Shown here piece after piece: positions 19,362 through 29,090 of a stretch of 38,881 nt of DNA. A program made the position numbers and the translations under genes. The notes beneath the pieces were generated by a model, which worked only from the letters and a program-made list of their open reading frames with translations, was not told where the DNA came from and did not search any database. The stretch lies in NCBI GenBank assembly GCA_027624315.1, contig JAQBXX010000010.1:1-38881 (forward strand), in the 5' to 3' direction. Position 1 is the stretch's first letter. The number at the start of each line of letters is the position of its first letter. This DNA is from Pseudomonadota bacterium. Its GTDB lineage: Bacteria; Pseudomonadota; Gammaproteobacteria; SURF-13.

Positions 19362-20903
19362 TTACCAAGCATTGCTCTTCTTGAATTCCGTCAGCGCGGA
19401 GCGCAGGTCGCTCTCGATCTCGCTGCTGTAATCGCCCGTGGCATTGATCTTGTCCATGAGGGCGGCATGCTTGGACTTCATGAAGCTCAGCAGTGCGTGT
19501 TCGAAGCCCTGAATCTTGGCCACCTCGACGTCGTCGAGGAAGCCCTGGCTGGCGGAGAACAGCGACACCGCCAGTTCCGCCACGCTCATCGGCGCGTACT
19601 GTTTCTGCTTCATCAACTCCATCACGCGCTGACCGCGCTCCAGTTGCTTGCGCGTGCTCTCGTCGAGGTCGGAGGCGAACTGCGCGAACGCCGCCAGTTC
19701 GCGGTACTGCGCGAGGTCGAGGCGCACGCCGCCGCCCAGTTTCTTGATGATCTTGGTCTGCGCCGCGCCACCCACACGAGACACGGACAGGCCGGCGTTG
19801 ATGGCGGGCCGGATACCGGCGTTGAACAAATCGGTTTCGAGGAAGATCTGGCCGTCGGTGATCGAGATCACGTTGGTGGGCACGAAGGCCGATACGTCGC
19901 CGGCCTGCGTTTCAATGATGGGCAGGCCGGTGAGCGAGCCGGTCTTGCCTTTCACCTTGCCGTTGGTGATTTTCTCGATGTGCTCCGCGTTCACGCGCGC
20001 AGAACGCTCCAGCAGGCGCGAGTGCAGATAGAACACGTCGCCCGGATACGCCTCGCGGCCCGGCGGGCGGCGCAGCAACAGCGACACCTGGCGGTAGGCC
20101 CAGGCCTGCTTGGTCAGATCGTCGTACACGATGAGCGCGTCTTCGCCGATGTCGCGGAAGTATTCGCCCATGGAGCAGCCGGAGTAGGGCGCGATGAACT
20201 GCATCGCGGCGGAGTCCGACGCGGTGGCGGTCACCACGATGGTGTGCGCCAGCGCGCCGTGCTCTTCGAGCTTGCGCACCACGGCGGCGACCGACGAGGC
20301 CTTCTGGCCGATGGCGACGTAGACGCACTTCACGCCCGTGCCTTTCTGATTGATGATGGTGTCCACCGCCACCGCGGTCTTGCCGGTCTGACGGTCGCCG
20401 ATGATGAGCTCGCGCTGACCGCGGCCGATCGGCACCATCGCGTCGATGGCCTTGAGGCCGGTCTGCACCGGCTGGCTCACCGACTGGCGCGCGATCACGC
20501 CCGGCGCGACTTTTTCAATCGGCGAGGTCTGCGTGGTCTTGATCGGCCCCTTGCCGTCGATGGGGCTGCCGAGCGCATCCACCACGCGGCCCAGCAGCGC
20601 CTCGCCCACCGGCACTTCCAGAATGCGGCCGGTGCACTTTACGCTGTCGCCTTCGCTGATGTGTTCGTAATCGCCGAGCACCACCGCGCCGACCGAGTCG
20701 CGCTCAAGGTTGAGCGCCATGCCGTAGGTGTTGCCGGGAAATTCGATCATCTCGCCCTGCATCACGTCGGACAGACCGTGTACGCGCACAATGCCGTCGG
20801 TCACCGAGACCACGGTGCCTTCGGTACGCGCCTCGGTGAGCACCGCGAAATTCTCGATGCGGCTCTTGATCAAATTGCTGATTTCTGAAGGGTTGAGCTT
20901 CAT
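19362..20903 (-). CDS. atpA: F-type ATP synthase alpha subunit
   Basis: Alpha forms the hexameric head with beta and holds the non-catalytic nucleotide sites. The 513-residue protein starts [16 protein letters not shown] and has the P-loop [46 protein letters not shown] and the family end [12 protein letters not shown]. Length is the same as in E. coli. It lies between atpH and atpG on the minus strand. Confidence 0.98.
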   Translation of the reverse strand: MKLNPSEISNLIKSRIENFAVLTEARTEGTVVSVTDGIVRVHGLSDVMQGEMIEFPGNTYGMALNLERDSVGAVVLGDYEHISEGDSVKCTGRILEVPVGEALLGRVVDALGSPIDGKGPIKTTQTSPIEKVAPGVIARQSVSQPVQTGLKAIDAMVPIGRGQRELIIGDRQTGKTAVAVDTIINQKGTGVKCVYVAIGQKASSVAAVVRKLEEHGALAHTIVVTATASDSAAMQFIAPYSGCSMGEYFRDIGEDALIVYDDLTKQAWAYRQVSLLLRRPPGREAYPGDVFYLHSRLLERSARVNAEHIEKITNGKVKGKTGSLTGLPIIETQAGDVSAFVPTNVISITDGQIFLETDLFNAGIRPAINAGLSVSRVGGAAQTKIIKKLGGGVRLDLAQYRELAAFAQFASDLDESTRKQLERGQRVMELMKQKQYAPMSVAELAVSLFSASQGFLDDVEVAKIQGFEHALLSFMKSKHAALMDKINATGDYSSEIESDLRSALTEFKKSNAW

Positions 20904-20954
20904 GTAAGCTTCCTCAATAGTTACTTAAATTCTGTTAGCGGATCGGGATGCCGG

Positions 20955-21491
20955 TCAACGCGCCAGCACTTGCGCGAGCTTCGCGATCTGGCTGCGCACG
21001 GAGCCGTCGATGACGCGGTCGCCGGTGCGGATCACCGCGCCGCCCAGCAGGCGCTTATCCACCACACTGGAGAGGCTGATCTCGCGCTGCATGCGCAACT
21101 TCAGCGCTGCGGATATATTGTGTTCTTCGTCACTGGAAAGCGGAAAGGCCGACGTCACTTGCACCTTGAGTACGCCCTCTGCCTCGGCGCGATTCGCCTC
21201 ATACAACGCGGCGATCTCCGGCAGCAGCGCCAGCCGTCCGTTTTCGACCACCAGCCGGATGAAGTTTTGCTCGGCGCTGCTCAGCTTGTCGCCGCAAATT
21301 TCCAGCACCAGCTCCGCCAGTTGGGTCTTGTGTACGCGCGGGTGGCCGATGAGCCTGCGCAGGGCAGGGTCGGCCGCCACGCTCACGGCGAGCACCAGCA
21401 TCTCCGACCAGCGCTTCAGGTCGCCGTGCGCTTGCGCCAGCTCGAATACGGCTTGCGCATAGGGACGGGCTGCGGTGATTTTTTCGGCCAT
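20955..21491 (-). CDS. atpH: F-type ATP synthase delta subunit
   Basis: Delta (OSCP) ties the peripheral stalk to the top of F1. The 178-residue protein starts MAEKITAARPYAQAVFELA and ends with the conserved VDKRLLGGAVIRTGDRVIDGS and VRSQIAKLAQVLAR. Normal length. Spacers to atpA (51 bases) and atpF (26 bases) are short and lack the tandem-repeat hairpins found further downstream. Confidence 0.96.
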   Translation of the reverse strand: MAEKITAARPYAQAVFELAQAHGDLKRWSEMLVLAVSVAADPALRRLIGHPRVHKTQLAELVLEICGDKLSSAEQNFIRLVVENGRLALLPEIAALYEANRAEAEGVLKVQVTSAFPLSSDEEHNISAALKLRMQREISLSSVVDKRLLGGAVIRTGDRVIDGSVRSQIAKLAQVLAR

Positions 21492-21517
21492 GGGCGTGCG
21501 GTGCCTGGATTAAATTA

Positions 21518-21988
21518 TTAAATTTCGGCGACCAGATGCTTCAGCAGGTCGCTGTGCGCCTTGGCGTCAATCTCGCGGCCCAGAATCTTCTCTGCACCGC
21601 TCACGGCAATCGCCGCCACCTGCGTGCGCAGCTCGGTCTTGGCGCGATTCACCTCCTGCTCAATCTCGGCCTTGGCCCCGGCGATGATGCGCTCACCCTC
21701 GGCGCGCGCATTGCCCTTGGACTCTTCCACGATTTCGCTGGCGCGGCGCTCGGCCTGCGCGAGGATCTCGGCGGACTGGGTCTTCACCTTGTGCAGCGCT
21801 TCTTTGGCGTGCTTCTCGGCGAGCTCCAGATCGTGACGTCCCTTTTCACCAGCGGCGAGGCCGTCGGCGATGCGCTTCTCGCGCGCCTGCATCATCGCGG
21901 TCAGCGGCCCCCACAGCAGGCGATTGACGAACCAGATGAGCAGGATGAAGGCCACGATCTGGCCAAACAGGGTAGCTGTAATATTCAT
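21518..21988 (-). CDS. atpF: F-type ATP synthase b subunit
   Basis: The b subunit is the peripheral stalk: an N-terminal membrane helix and a long cytoplasmic coiled coil. The 156-residue protein starts [20 protein letters not shown], followed by [20 protein letters not shown] and charged helical sequence to the end ([18 protein letters not shown]). Normal length. It lies between atpE and atpH on the minus strand. Confidence 0.96.
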   Translation of the reverse strand: MNITATLFGQIVAFILLIWFVNRLLWGPLTAMMQAREKRIADGLAAGEKGRHDLELAEKHAKEALHKVKTQSAEILAQAERRASEIVEESKGNARAEGERIIAGAKAEIEQEVNRAKTELRTQVAAIAVSGAEKILGREIDAKAHSDLLKHLVAEI

Positions 21989-22033
21989 GCGCTTCTCACT
22001 CGATCAAGCTGAATAGATTTGAAGCTTAGGACG

Positions 22034-22324
22034 TCAGCCCGCCGCGCCGATAGCCGCCTGGAGCGCACCCACGAACGGGTTGGCGAACAAGAACCACATG
22101 CCGAAGGCGAGAATGATGAACGGGAACGACTCCATCAGGCCCGCGAAGATGAACATGTTGGTCATCAGCGCCGGGCGCATCTCGGGCTGGCGCGCGATGC
22201 CTTCCAGCGTCTTGGCGCAGATCAGGCCCCAGCCGATGGCAGAACCCAGACCGGCGGCGGCGAGAATCACGCCCACGCCGACGGCGGTGTAGGCATAAAT
22301 CATTGCAATCATGTCAGGTGTCAT
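22034..22324 (-). CDS. atpE: F-type ATP synthase c subunit
   Basis: The c subunit forms the rotor ring of Fo. The 96-residue protein has two hydrophobic helices joined by the polar loop RQPEM (Arg45-Gln46-Pro47). Glu65 in GLMESFPF is the expected proton-binding carboxylate; its surroundings show no obvious sodium-site signature, so proton coupling is inferred. A GGAG site precedes the ATG. Unusually it is the first atp gene left: atpB and atpI, which should lie immediately upstream, are replaced by an insertion sequence whose end is 36 bases from this start codon. Confidence 0.97.
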   Translation of the reverse strand: MTPDMIAMIYAYTAVGVGVILAAAGLGSAIGWGLICAKTLEGIARQPEMRPALMTNMFIFAGLMESFPFIILAFGMWFLFANPFVGALQAAIGAAG

Positions 22325-22360
22325 TTGCAGTTCTCCTAAAAGTAATAGTTCAAATTAATA

Positions 22361-23195
22361 GGTAATTAGGGCGAAACGTAACCAAAGTAGAGTTTAATGA
22401 AGCGTTTGAACAGATTCTCTTTCCGGTGATTATAGCGGTACTCGATTTCCTTAAGATACAGGGGAAAGTGATACTTGGAAACACCCCGGTAGTTGTACAA
22501 GATATGCTTGGCATAACTCCAAAAGCCTTCAATGCCGTTGATGTGGTTTTTGGTGCGTCTATCCACCAGTGACTTGGAGTGATTAACCGTATGATGCTTC
22601 CCGTAGCGTTTGAGGGACTGATAGCCCCGGAAGGCATCGGTGTAGTAGACCGAGCCCTTGCGGGTTTTGGCCCGAATGTGGCGCATCAGCTCCTCGGCGG
22701 TAACGGACTCCACGACCTGGGTGTACACCCGCCCATCCCGCTCCAGGAGGCCAAATACCACGCTTTTGCCCGCCGCTCCCCGGCCTCGCTTGCCCTTACG
22801 CCTACCGCCGAAGTAGGCCTCGTCCAGCTCGATCTCACCCTTGAGCTTGCCACCCTCCAGTTCAGTGACGTGGTACAGCGCCTCTCTCAGACGCTGGTAG
22901 ACACGGGTGACCACCTTGATGTCCAGTCCCAAGTCCTGGGCCAACCGATAGGCCGGTTGCAGTTGATAGAAGCCTCTCAGCAGAGCGATTTCACGGCGCA
23001 GGCGGGTGAGACTTTTGGCCTTGCCGCACTGAGCGCATTTGACGTAGCTGCGGCCAGTCTTGCAGACCTTGAAAGAACCGCAAAACACACACTTGCGGCC
23101 CCGCAAAAAGTTGGCCGCACAACTGAAATGGCTGTTTTTCCCAGTAACCATGCGTATCTCCCAGTATACGATGGTTACGAAACGCCCTAATTACC
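22361..23195 (-). mobile_element. IS1595-family insertion sequence upstream of atpE
   Basis: An 835-base element bounded by 24-base inverted repeats (22361-22384 and 23172-23195) that differ only at three central bases (AAA versus TTT when both are read inward). It encodes one full-length transposase in the same direction as the atp genes. IS1595-family elements usually make 8-base target duplications, but the flanks here are AATTAATA and TTGAAAAA, which do not match. The element sits where atpB should be, so its two flanks probably did not belong together originally. Confidence 0.88.
22366..23151 (-). CDS. IS1595-family transposase
   Basis: The 261-residue transposase has a zinc-ribbon (Cys21, Cys24, Cys39, Cys42), a helical region, and an ISXO2-like catalytic domain with Asp110 (ELDEAYFGG), Asp172 (YYTDAFRGY) and Asn205/Glu208 (HINGIEGFWS), in line with the IS1595 family. 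No frameshift or internal stop is seen, so it may be active. The stop codon lies within the terminal inverted repeat. The N-terminus is somewhat shorter than many relatives. Read-through from its promoter would run directly into atpE. Confidence 0.88.
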   Translation of the reverse strand: MVTGKNSHFSCAANFLRGRKCVFCGSFKVCKTGRSYVKCAQCGKAKSLTRLRREIALLRGFYQLQPAYRLAQDLGLDIKVVTRVYQRLREALYHVTELEGGKLKGEIELDEAYFGGRRKGKRGRGAAGKSVVFGLLERDGRVYTQVVESVTAEELMRHIRAKTRKGSVYYTDAFRGYQSLKRYGKHHTVNHSKSLVDRRTKNHINGIEGFWSYAKHILYNYRGVSKYHFPLYLKEIEYRYNHRKENLFKRFIKLYFGYVSP

Positions 23196-23226
23196 TTGAA
23201 AAATGGCGGCACATCCATGTGCCACA

Positions 23227-23253
23227 GGAATCTCTGAATAAATCAGAGATTCC
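23227..23253. repeat. perfect hairpin GGAATCTCTGA/TCAGAGATTCC
   Basis: Eleven-base perfect arms with loop ATAAA, 31 bases outside the insertion sequence. It is followed by CAAAACAAGGCGTG, which recalls but does not complete the core of the foldback elements. It may be a remnant of another repeat. Confidence 0.55.
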
Positions 23254-23332
23254 TTATCATAGTGACGCAAAACAAGGCGTGTTTTAGGGCATCTACTTTT
23301 GGTTACGCTCAATATGGAGAATAGCACGGTAG

Positions 23333-23411
23333 GGCGCATTAGGCAGGAGCCGTAATGCGCCGGATGTTTCAATGTAGAGCCATTCGGCGGGTTACGCTGC
23401 GCTAACCCGCC
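23333..23411. repeat. two REP-like palindromes between IS and ttcA
   Basis: GGCGCATTA/TAATGCGCC at 23333-23361 and GGCGGGTTA/TAACCCGCC at 23386-23411, the second followed by CTACG and the first preceded by GTAG. Such GTAGGG-flanked palindromes are widely dispersed in gammaproteobacterial genomes. The whole stretch 23196-23419 holds only repeats and no gene that I can support. Confidence 0.65.
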
Positions 23412-23419
23412 CTACGAAG

Positions 23420-24157
23420 TTACGCTGTACTTTGGCCGGCCATCAGCGGCTTGAGCGTGGTGAGCAGGCTCTTGAACAGTCCTTTGTTGGTGCCCTCTTC
23501 CCCGGCGAGCAATTCCTTCAGGTGCTGGCGCTGCATCGGCATGCTGAAGCAGGCGGGGCAGTTGTCGAGGATCACGGGCAGGTGCGCGGCGGTGGCGAAA
23601 TCCCTGAGTTGGCGTTCGCGCGCGTACACCAGCGGGCGGATCACGCGCACATCGCCTGCGTCGTTCAGATAGTGCGCCTGCATGGTGCGCAGCTTGCCGC
23701 CGTGAAATGCGGACATGAGAAAGGTCTCGGCGAGATCGTCCAGATGCTGCGCCAGCGCGAGCACGTTGTAGCCCTGCTTGCGCGCGGTGTCGTACAGCAC
23801 GCCGCGCTTCATGCGCGAGCAGTAGGCGCAGAACGAATCGTTGTCCATGTTCTGTTTGGCCTGTTCCATGATCGCCTGGCTGCGGTAAAAATACGCCACG
23901 CCCAGATCGCTCATCACCTGCTTGAGCGGCGACGGGTCGAAGCCTTCGACTTGCGGGTCCACGGTCACGGTGCCGAGTTCGAGGCGCACCGGCGCACTGC
24001 ACTGAAAGTGCAGGAGAATATGCAGCAGCGACAGCGAATCCTTGCCGCCGGAGACGCCGAGCAGCACGCGGTCGCCCTCGCGGATCATGTCGAAGTCGGC
24101 AATCGCCTTGCCCACATGGCGCAGTAACGGCTTGGGTGGTTTTTGTGGTGTGTGCAT
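23420..24157 (-). CDS. ttcA: tRNA 2-thiocytidine(32) synthetase TtcA
   Basis: TtcA thiolates cytidine 32 of tRNA using ATP and an iron-sulfur cluster. The 245-residue protein has the PP-loop LLGVSGGKDSLSLLHIL, the cysteine pair in CAYCSRMKRG, and a later cysteine motif (NCPACFSMPMQRQ) where the family has its third cluster cysteine. It is shorter than E. coli TtcA and matches the compact form. Other TtcA/TilS-like PP-loop enzymes are possible but the two cysteine motifs favour TtcA. It is divergent from the next gene across a 108-base gap. Confidence 0.88.
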   Translation of the reverse strand: MHTPQKPPKPLLRHVGKAIADFDMIREGDRVLLGVSGGKDSLSLLHILLHFQCSAPVRLELGTVTVDPQVEGFDPSPLKQVMSDLGVAYFYRSQAIMEQAKQNMDNDSFCAYCSRMKRGVLYDTARKQGYNVLALAQHLDDLAETFLMSAFHGGKLRTMQAHYLNDAGDVRVIRPLVYARERQLRDFATAAHLPVILDNCPACFSMPMQRQHLKELLAGEEGTNKGLFKSLLTTLKPLMAGQSTA

Positions 24158-24265
24158 GGTGCCATTTTACGCACTTCCGGGCGCAGCCGAAACAGGCGCC
24201 CTTGATTTATAGTCTGCGCGGGGTAAGACTGTAGGCCAGCGTTAGAGCGGTAAATGGAGGTAACG

Positions 24266-25210
24266 GTGGATATCGTGTTTACGTTTTCAATGATTCTGGT
24301 GGTGGTGGCGGTGCTGCTGGTGTGGCACGGTGTACAGTCGGTGCCGCAGGGCATGGAATACACGGTGGAGCGCTTCGGCGCCTACCAGCGCACGTTGCCG
24401 CCCGGCCTCAGTTTTCTCTGGCCCATCATGGAGCGCGTCGGACGCCGCATGAACATGATGGAGACCGTGCTCGAGGTGCCGTCGCAGGAAATCATCACCA
24501 AGGACAACGCCATGGTGAAGGTGGACGGCATTGTGTTTTACCAGGTGCTCGATGCGCCCAAGGCCGCGTATGAGGTGAACCAGCTCGAATACGCGGTGTT
24601 AAATCTCACCATGACCAACGTCCGCACCGTGATGGGCTCGATGGATCTGGATGAGCTGCTGTCGCAACGCGATGCCATCAACGCACGCCTGCTGCACGTG
24701 GTGGATGACGCCACCACGCCGTGGGGCATCAAGGTGACGCGTATCGAAATCAAGGACATCACGCCGCCGCGTGATCTGGTGGAGGCGATGGGACGGCAGA
24801 TGAAGGCCGAGCGTGAAAAGCGCGCCAATATTCTCGATGCGGAAGGTTTCCGCCAGTCTGCCATCCTTAAGGCCGAGGGCGAAAAACAGGCGGCGATTCT
24901 GGAGGCCGAAGGCCGTAAAGAAGCCGCGTTCCGCGACGCCGAGGCGCGCGAGCGCCTGGCACAGGCGGAGGCCAAGGCCACAACGATGGTTTCTGAGGCC
25001 ATTGCCCAAGGCAGCATCCAGGCCATCAACTATTTTGTGGCGCAAAAATACGTCGATGCACTGCGCGCGATTGCGGTGTCCGATAATCAGAAAGTTTTAT
25101 TTCTGCCGCTTGAAGCCTCAAGCGTCATCGGTGCCATTGGCGGCATTGCGGAGATCGCCAAACAGGCGTTCAGCGATAAACCTGTACAGACCGGGGCTAA
25201 GCCAATTTGA
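24266..25210 (+). CDS. SPFH/stomatin-family membrane protein (QmcA-like)
   Basis: A 314-residue stomatin/paraslipin protein: one N-terminal membrane helix (about 3-20), the SPFH/band 7 domain (about 22-190) with VPQGMEYTVERFG, SQEIITKDNAMVKVDG and VTRIEIKDITPP, then a long Ala/Glu-rich coiled coil and a C-terminal segment. GTG 24266 is chosen because GGAGG lies five bases upstream; ATG 24254 is in frame but overlaps that site. It is paired with an NfeD gene, the usual partner. Role: large membrane assemblies linked to membrane-protein quality control; exact function unknown. Confidence 0.9.
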   Translation: MDIVFTFSMILVVVAVLLVWHGVQSVPQGMEYTVERFGAYQRTLPPGLSFLWPIMERVGRRMNMMETVLEVPSQEIITKDNAMVKVDGIVFYQVLDAPKAAYEVNQLEYAVLNLTMTNVRTVMGSMDLDELLSQRDAINARLLHVVDDATTPWGIKVTRIEIKDITPPRDLVEAMGRQMKAEREKRANILDAEGFRQSAILKAEGEKQAAILEAEGRKEAAFRDAEARERLAQAEAKATTMVSEAIAQGSIQAINYFVAQKYVDALRAIAVSDNQKVLFLPLEASSVIGAIGGIAEIAKQAFSDKPVQTGAKPI

Positions 25211-25244
25211 TTTCGCTCCGCGCGGTATGAACCCGCGCGGGCGA

Positions 25245-25276
25245 CCAAAGGGGAGAGCTGCACTTCTCCCCTTTGG
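25245..25276. repeat. perfect 12-bp hairpin between stomatin and nfeD genes
   Basis: CCAAAGGGGAGA (25245-25256) and its complement (25265-25276) enclose loop GCTGCACT. It could attenuate read-through or stabilise the upstream mRNA. There is no T-run, so it is not called a terminator. Confidence 0.6.
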
Positions 25277-25328
25277 AAACCCCAAGGCTTTGAGTCCGCA
25301 ACAAGCTGCGGAGTAAGGAGATTAATAC

Positions 25329-25772
25329 ATGTCACCCTTCGATCATATTGTCTATTGGCACTGGTGGGTCGTTACGGGCGTGCTGTTGATACTGGAACTC
25401 ACCACGCCGAGTTTCTTTTTTCTCTGGCTGAGCGCGGCGGCAGGCGTGACCGGTCTGGTGGTGTTTTTTGTGCCGCTCGATCTGGTGTATCAGTTGGTGC
25501 TGTTCGCCGTGTTGTCCGCGCTTGCCATCAGCGTCTGGCGTTTTTATTTCAAGGCCCGCCCCGCAGCGAGTGACCAGCCCAAGCTCAACCGGCGCGGCGA
25601 ACAATACAACGGACGTGTGTTCACCCTGCAAGAGCCGATCATCAACGGCCAGGGAAAAATCCGCGTCGACGACTCCACCTGGAAGGTCGAAGGCAGCGAC
25701 TGCCCGGCGGGTGCGCGGGTCAAAGTCACCGGCGTCGACGGCGTGATTTTGTGCGTGGAGATCATGACATAA
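25329..25772 (+). CDS. NfeD family membrane protein
   Basis: A 147-residue short NfeD-type protein without the N-terminal ClpP-like protease domain. Two or three hydrophobic segments (about 13-75) are followed by a C-terminal OB-fold domain with GEQYNGRVFTLQEPIINGQGK and ARVKVTGVDGVILCVE. NfeD proteins are genetically tied to SPFH proteins, as here (119 bases downstream of the stomatin gene), and probably form one membrane complex. AAGGAG precedes the ATG. Confidence 0.92.
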   Translation: MSPFDHIVYWHWWVVTGVLLILELTTPSFFFLWLSAAAGVTGLVVFFVPLDLVYQLVLFAVLSALAISVWRFYFKARPAASDQPKLNRRGEQYNGRVFTLQEPIINGQGKIRVDDSTWKVEGSDCPAGARVKVTGVDGVILCVEIMT

Positions 25773-25779
25773 TACGTGT

Positions 25780-26568
25780 GTGACCCTGCCGCGCATCTAT
25801 TTTCCCTTCCCTCTCCGTAGCGGAGAAATCGTCACGCTCGACAAGCAGGCTGCGCAACACGTGCTGCGCGTGCTGCGGCTGGCGCCGGGTGATGCGCTGA
25901 CGCTGTTTAACGGTCAAGCGCTCGATGACCGTTACGGCGAATATCAATCCAAGCTCCAAGATGCAAAGGGCGCCGTTCTGGTCGGCGATTTTATCGCACG
26001 TGACACCGAGTCACCCCTCCACATCACGCTCGCGCAGGCCATCTCGCGCGGCGAGCGCATGGATTATGCGGTGCAGAAAGCGGCTGAACTGGGCGTGACA
26101 CAGATCGTGCCGCTGATCACCGAATTCTGCGTGGTGAAGATGGTCGCTCCCGGCATCCTGCCTCCCGCGACACTAGCACGTCCCTGTGCGTCGCAGGGCG
26201 AGCGCACAGGCAAACGCGTCGCCCATTGGCAAGGCATCGCGACTTCTGCTTGCGAACAATCAGGCCGTGTGCGTGTGCCCGGTGTGAGCGCGCCGCAGAC
26301 CTTCGCTGACTGGCTGCCTGCGGTAAATGCCGGCGTCAAACTTGTACTCGATCCGCTGGCGCAGACCACGCTGAGGCAACTGCCCGCGCCTCAAGGCGAC
26401 ATCGTCCTGCTGGCCGGCCCAGAAGGTGGCCTGAGTGATGCCGAAGTCGCGCAGGCCAAACGTGCAGGCTTCACGCCCGTGCGCCTGGGGCCGCGCATTC
26501 TGCGCACCGAGACCGTTCCCGCCGCCGCGCTCGCCGCGCTGCAAGTCTTGTGGGGAGATTGGGCATAA
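25780..26568 (+). CDS. rsmE: 16S rRNA (uracil(1498)-N3)-methyltransferase RsmE
   Basis: RsmE methylates U1498 of 16S rRNA. The 262-residue SPOUT-class protein starts at GTG 25780 (VTLPRIYFPF), with HVLRVLRLAPGD in the PUA-like N-domain, QAISRGERMDYAVQKAAELG, SACEQSGR, and the knot motifs LLAGPEGGLSDAEV and RLGPRILRTET. It is about 20 residues longer than E. coli RsmE: residues about 121-142 (APGILPPATLARPCAS region) form an extra segment between EFCVVK and KRVAHWQ, encoded by a palindromic DNA stretch. The frame is intact. Confidence 0.93.
   Translation: MTLPRIYFPFPLRSGEIVTLDKQAAQHVLRVLRLAPGDALTLFNGQALDDRYGEYQSKLQDAKGAVLVGDFIARDTESPLHITLAQAISRGERMDYAVQKAAELGVTQIVPLITEFCVVKMVAPGILPPATLARPCASQGERTGKRVAHWQGIATSACEQSGRVRVPGVSAPQTFADWLPAVNAGVKLVLDPLAQTTLRQLPAPQGDIVLLAGPEGGLSDAEVAQAKRAGFTPVRLGPRILRTETVPAAALAALQVLWGDWA
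26144..26205. repeat. in-frame palindromic insert inside rsmE
   Basis: The extra coding segment contains a hairpin at 26167-26194: GCGAC and GTCGC pair, then GCAC/GTGC around loop GTCCCT with a four-base bulge; CCTGC (26157-26161) can also pair with GCAGG (26193-26197). The segment has no counterpart in RsmE proteins I recall. Boundaries are estimated. It looks like a mobile palindrome that kept the frame, as Rickettsia palindromic elements do. Confidence 0.5.
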
Positions 26569-26591
26569 AAACCCTCTCATACTTACTTACT

Positions 26592-26691
26592 CCTTCCCCC
26601 TCGACGGGGGAAGGTTGGGATGGGGGTGAAAGCCTGTCCGCAAGGCGACTTCCCCCCCCCCCCCCTGGCCCTCCCCCGTCAAGGGGGAGGG
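26592..26691. repeat. paired palindromes with poly-C run, rsmE/hemF gap
   Basis: Two hairpins, CCTTCCCCC/GGGGGAAGG (26592-26614, loop TCGAC) and CCCTCCCCC/GGGGGAGGG (26669-26691, loop GTCAA), look like two inverted copies of one repeat unit. Between them is a run of 14 C (26652-26665). The gap 26569-26777 holds nothing else that I can name. Confidence 0.65.
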
Positions 26692-26747
26692 GAGTGTGCC
26701 GGAGAGTTATAGCGCTATGTATTGCGGAGAGCGAGATGCGCACCTAA

Positions 26748-28171
<1,424 letters not shown>

Positions 28172-28179
28172 CAGTCTAT

Positions 28180-28722
28180 ATGCCTGAGCCCAATGAAATC
28201 GCAACATTGGGCGGCGGCTGCTTCTGGTGTCTGGAGCCCATTTGCGCAAACCTGAAGGGTGTGCAGAAGGTGGAGTCCGGTTACTCCGGCGGCGCAGTGA
28301 AGAACCCAGCCTACCGCGAAGTGTGCGAGGGCACCACCGGCCACGCGGAGGTGGTGCAGGTCGCGTTTGACGCCAGCGTCATCCCGTATAAAGAGATTCT
28401 GGAAATCTTTTTCACCTTCCACGACCCGACCACGCTCAACCGGCAGGGCGCCGACAGCGGCACGCAGTACCGTTCCGTGATTTTTTATCACACGCCGGAG
28501 CAGCAGGCCGTTGCTAAAGAGGTAATGCAGGAGATTAACGCGGCAGGGATTTGGGGCGGGGCCATCGTCACGGAGCTTGCGCCCTTCAACGCCTTTTACC
28601 GCGCCGAGGATTGCCACCAGGACTATTACGCCAGAAACGGCAGCCAACCCTACTGCCAGATGGTGATCGCCCCCAAGGTACAAAAATTCCGCGCGCGCTA
28701 CAGCGCAAAGCTCAAAGGCTAG
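28180..28722 (+). CDS. msrA: peptide-methionine (S)-S-oxide reductase MsrA
   Basis: MsrA reduces the S-epimer of methionine sulfoxide in proteins. The 180-residue protein has the catalytic GGGCFWC (nucleophile Cys14), SGYSGG, and TGHAEVVQVAFD, then HDPTTLNRQGADSGTQYRS and the tail FYRAEDCHQDYY. Length fits the cytoplasmic form. It starts eight bases after the SET gene. Its TAG stop shares the palindrome CTAG (28719-28722) with the stop of the convergent ArsC-family gene. Confidence 0.96.
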   Translation: MPEPNEIATLGGGCFWCLEPICANLKGVQKVESGYSGGAVKNPAYREVCEGTTGHAEVVQVAFDASVIPYKEILEIFFTFHDPTTLNRQGADSGTQYRSVIFYHTPEQQAVAKEVMQEINAAGIWGGAIVTELAPFNAFYRAEDCHQDYYARNGSQPYCQMVIAPKVQKFRARYSAKLKG

Positions 28723-29090
28723 CCCGAAAATAACTTCTTCACATTCTCCGCCGGGCGACACAGCACCGCCTCATCGCCGCGCACGACAATCGGCCGCTGA
28801 ATCAGGTCGGGATTCTCCACCATAATCCTGATTAACTCATCCTCCGATAACTGCCGCTCCGCAAGCCCAAGGCTGTGCGCCAGCGGCTCACCGCTGCGCA
28901 GTATGTCACGCGCCGTGAGGCCCAGCTTCTCAAGCAACCCACGCAGTTGATCCTCCGTCAAAGGCACCTCGTAATAATTGATGGCCTCAAACTCAGCGCC
29001 GTGCTCCTTGAGCAGATCGAGTGTCGATTTGCAGGTTCCACAGGTGGGTTTCTGGTAAACGGTTATTTTGTTGCTCACCGGCAACCTCAT
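28719..29090 (-). CDS. ArsC family (arsenate reductase-like) protein
   Basis: A 123-residue thioredoxin-fold protein of the ArsC/YfgD/Spx group. KITVYQKPTCGTCKSTLDLL contains a CxxC pair, and the C-terminal half has NPDLIQRPIVVRGDEAVLCRP, the usual ArsC ending. It could reduce arsenate with a glutaredoxin, but YfgD-type paralogues of unproven role look much alike; no ars genes are nearby. The start overlaps the stop of the upstream gene by four bases. Confidence 0.85.
   Translation of the reverse strand: MRLPVSNKITVYQKPTCGTCKSTLDLLKEHGAEFEAINYYEVPLTEDQLRGLLEKLGLTARDILRSGEPLAHSLGLAERQLSEDELIRIMVENPDLIQRPIVVRGDEAVLCRPAENVKKLFSG

Noticed and set aside
25245-25276. Rho-independent terminator
   Set aside because: The stem is perfect but no T-run follows on either strand, and the downstream nfeD gene usually forms an operon with the stomatin gene.
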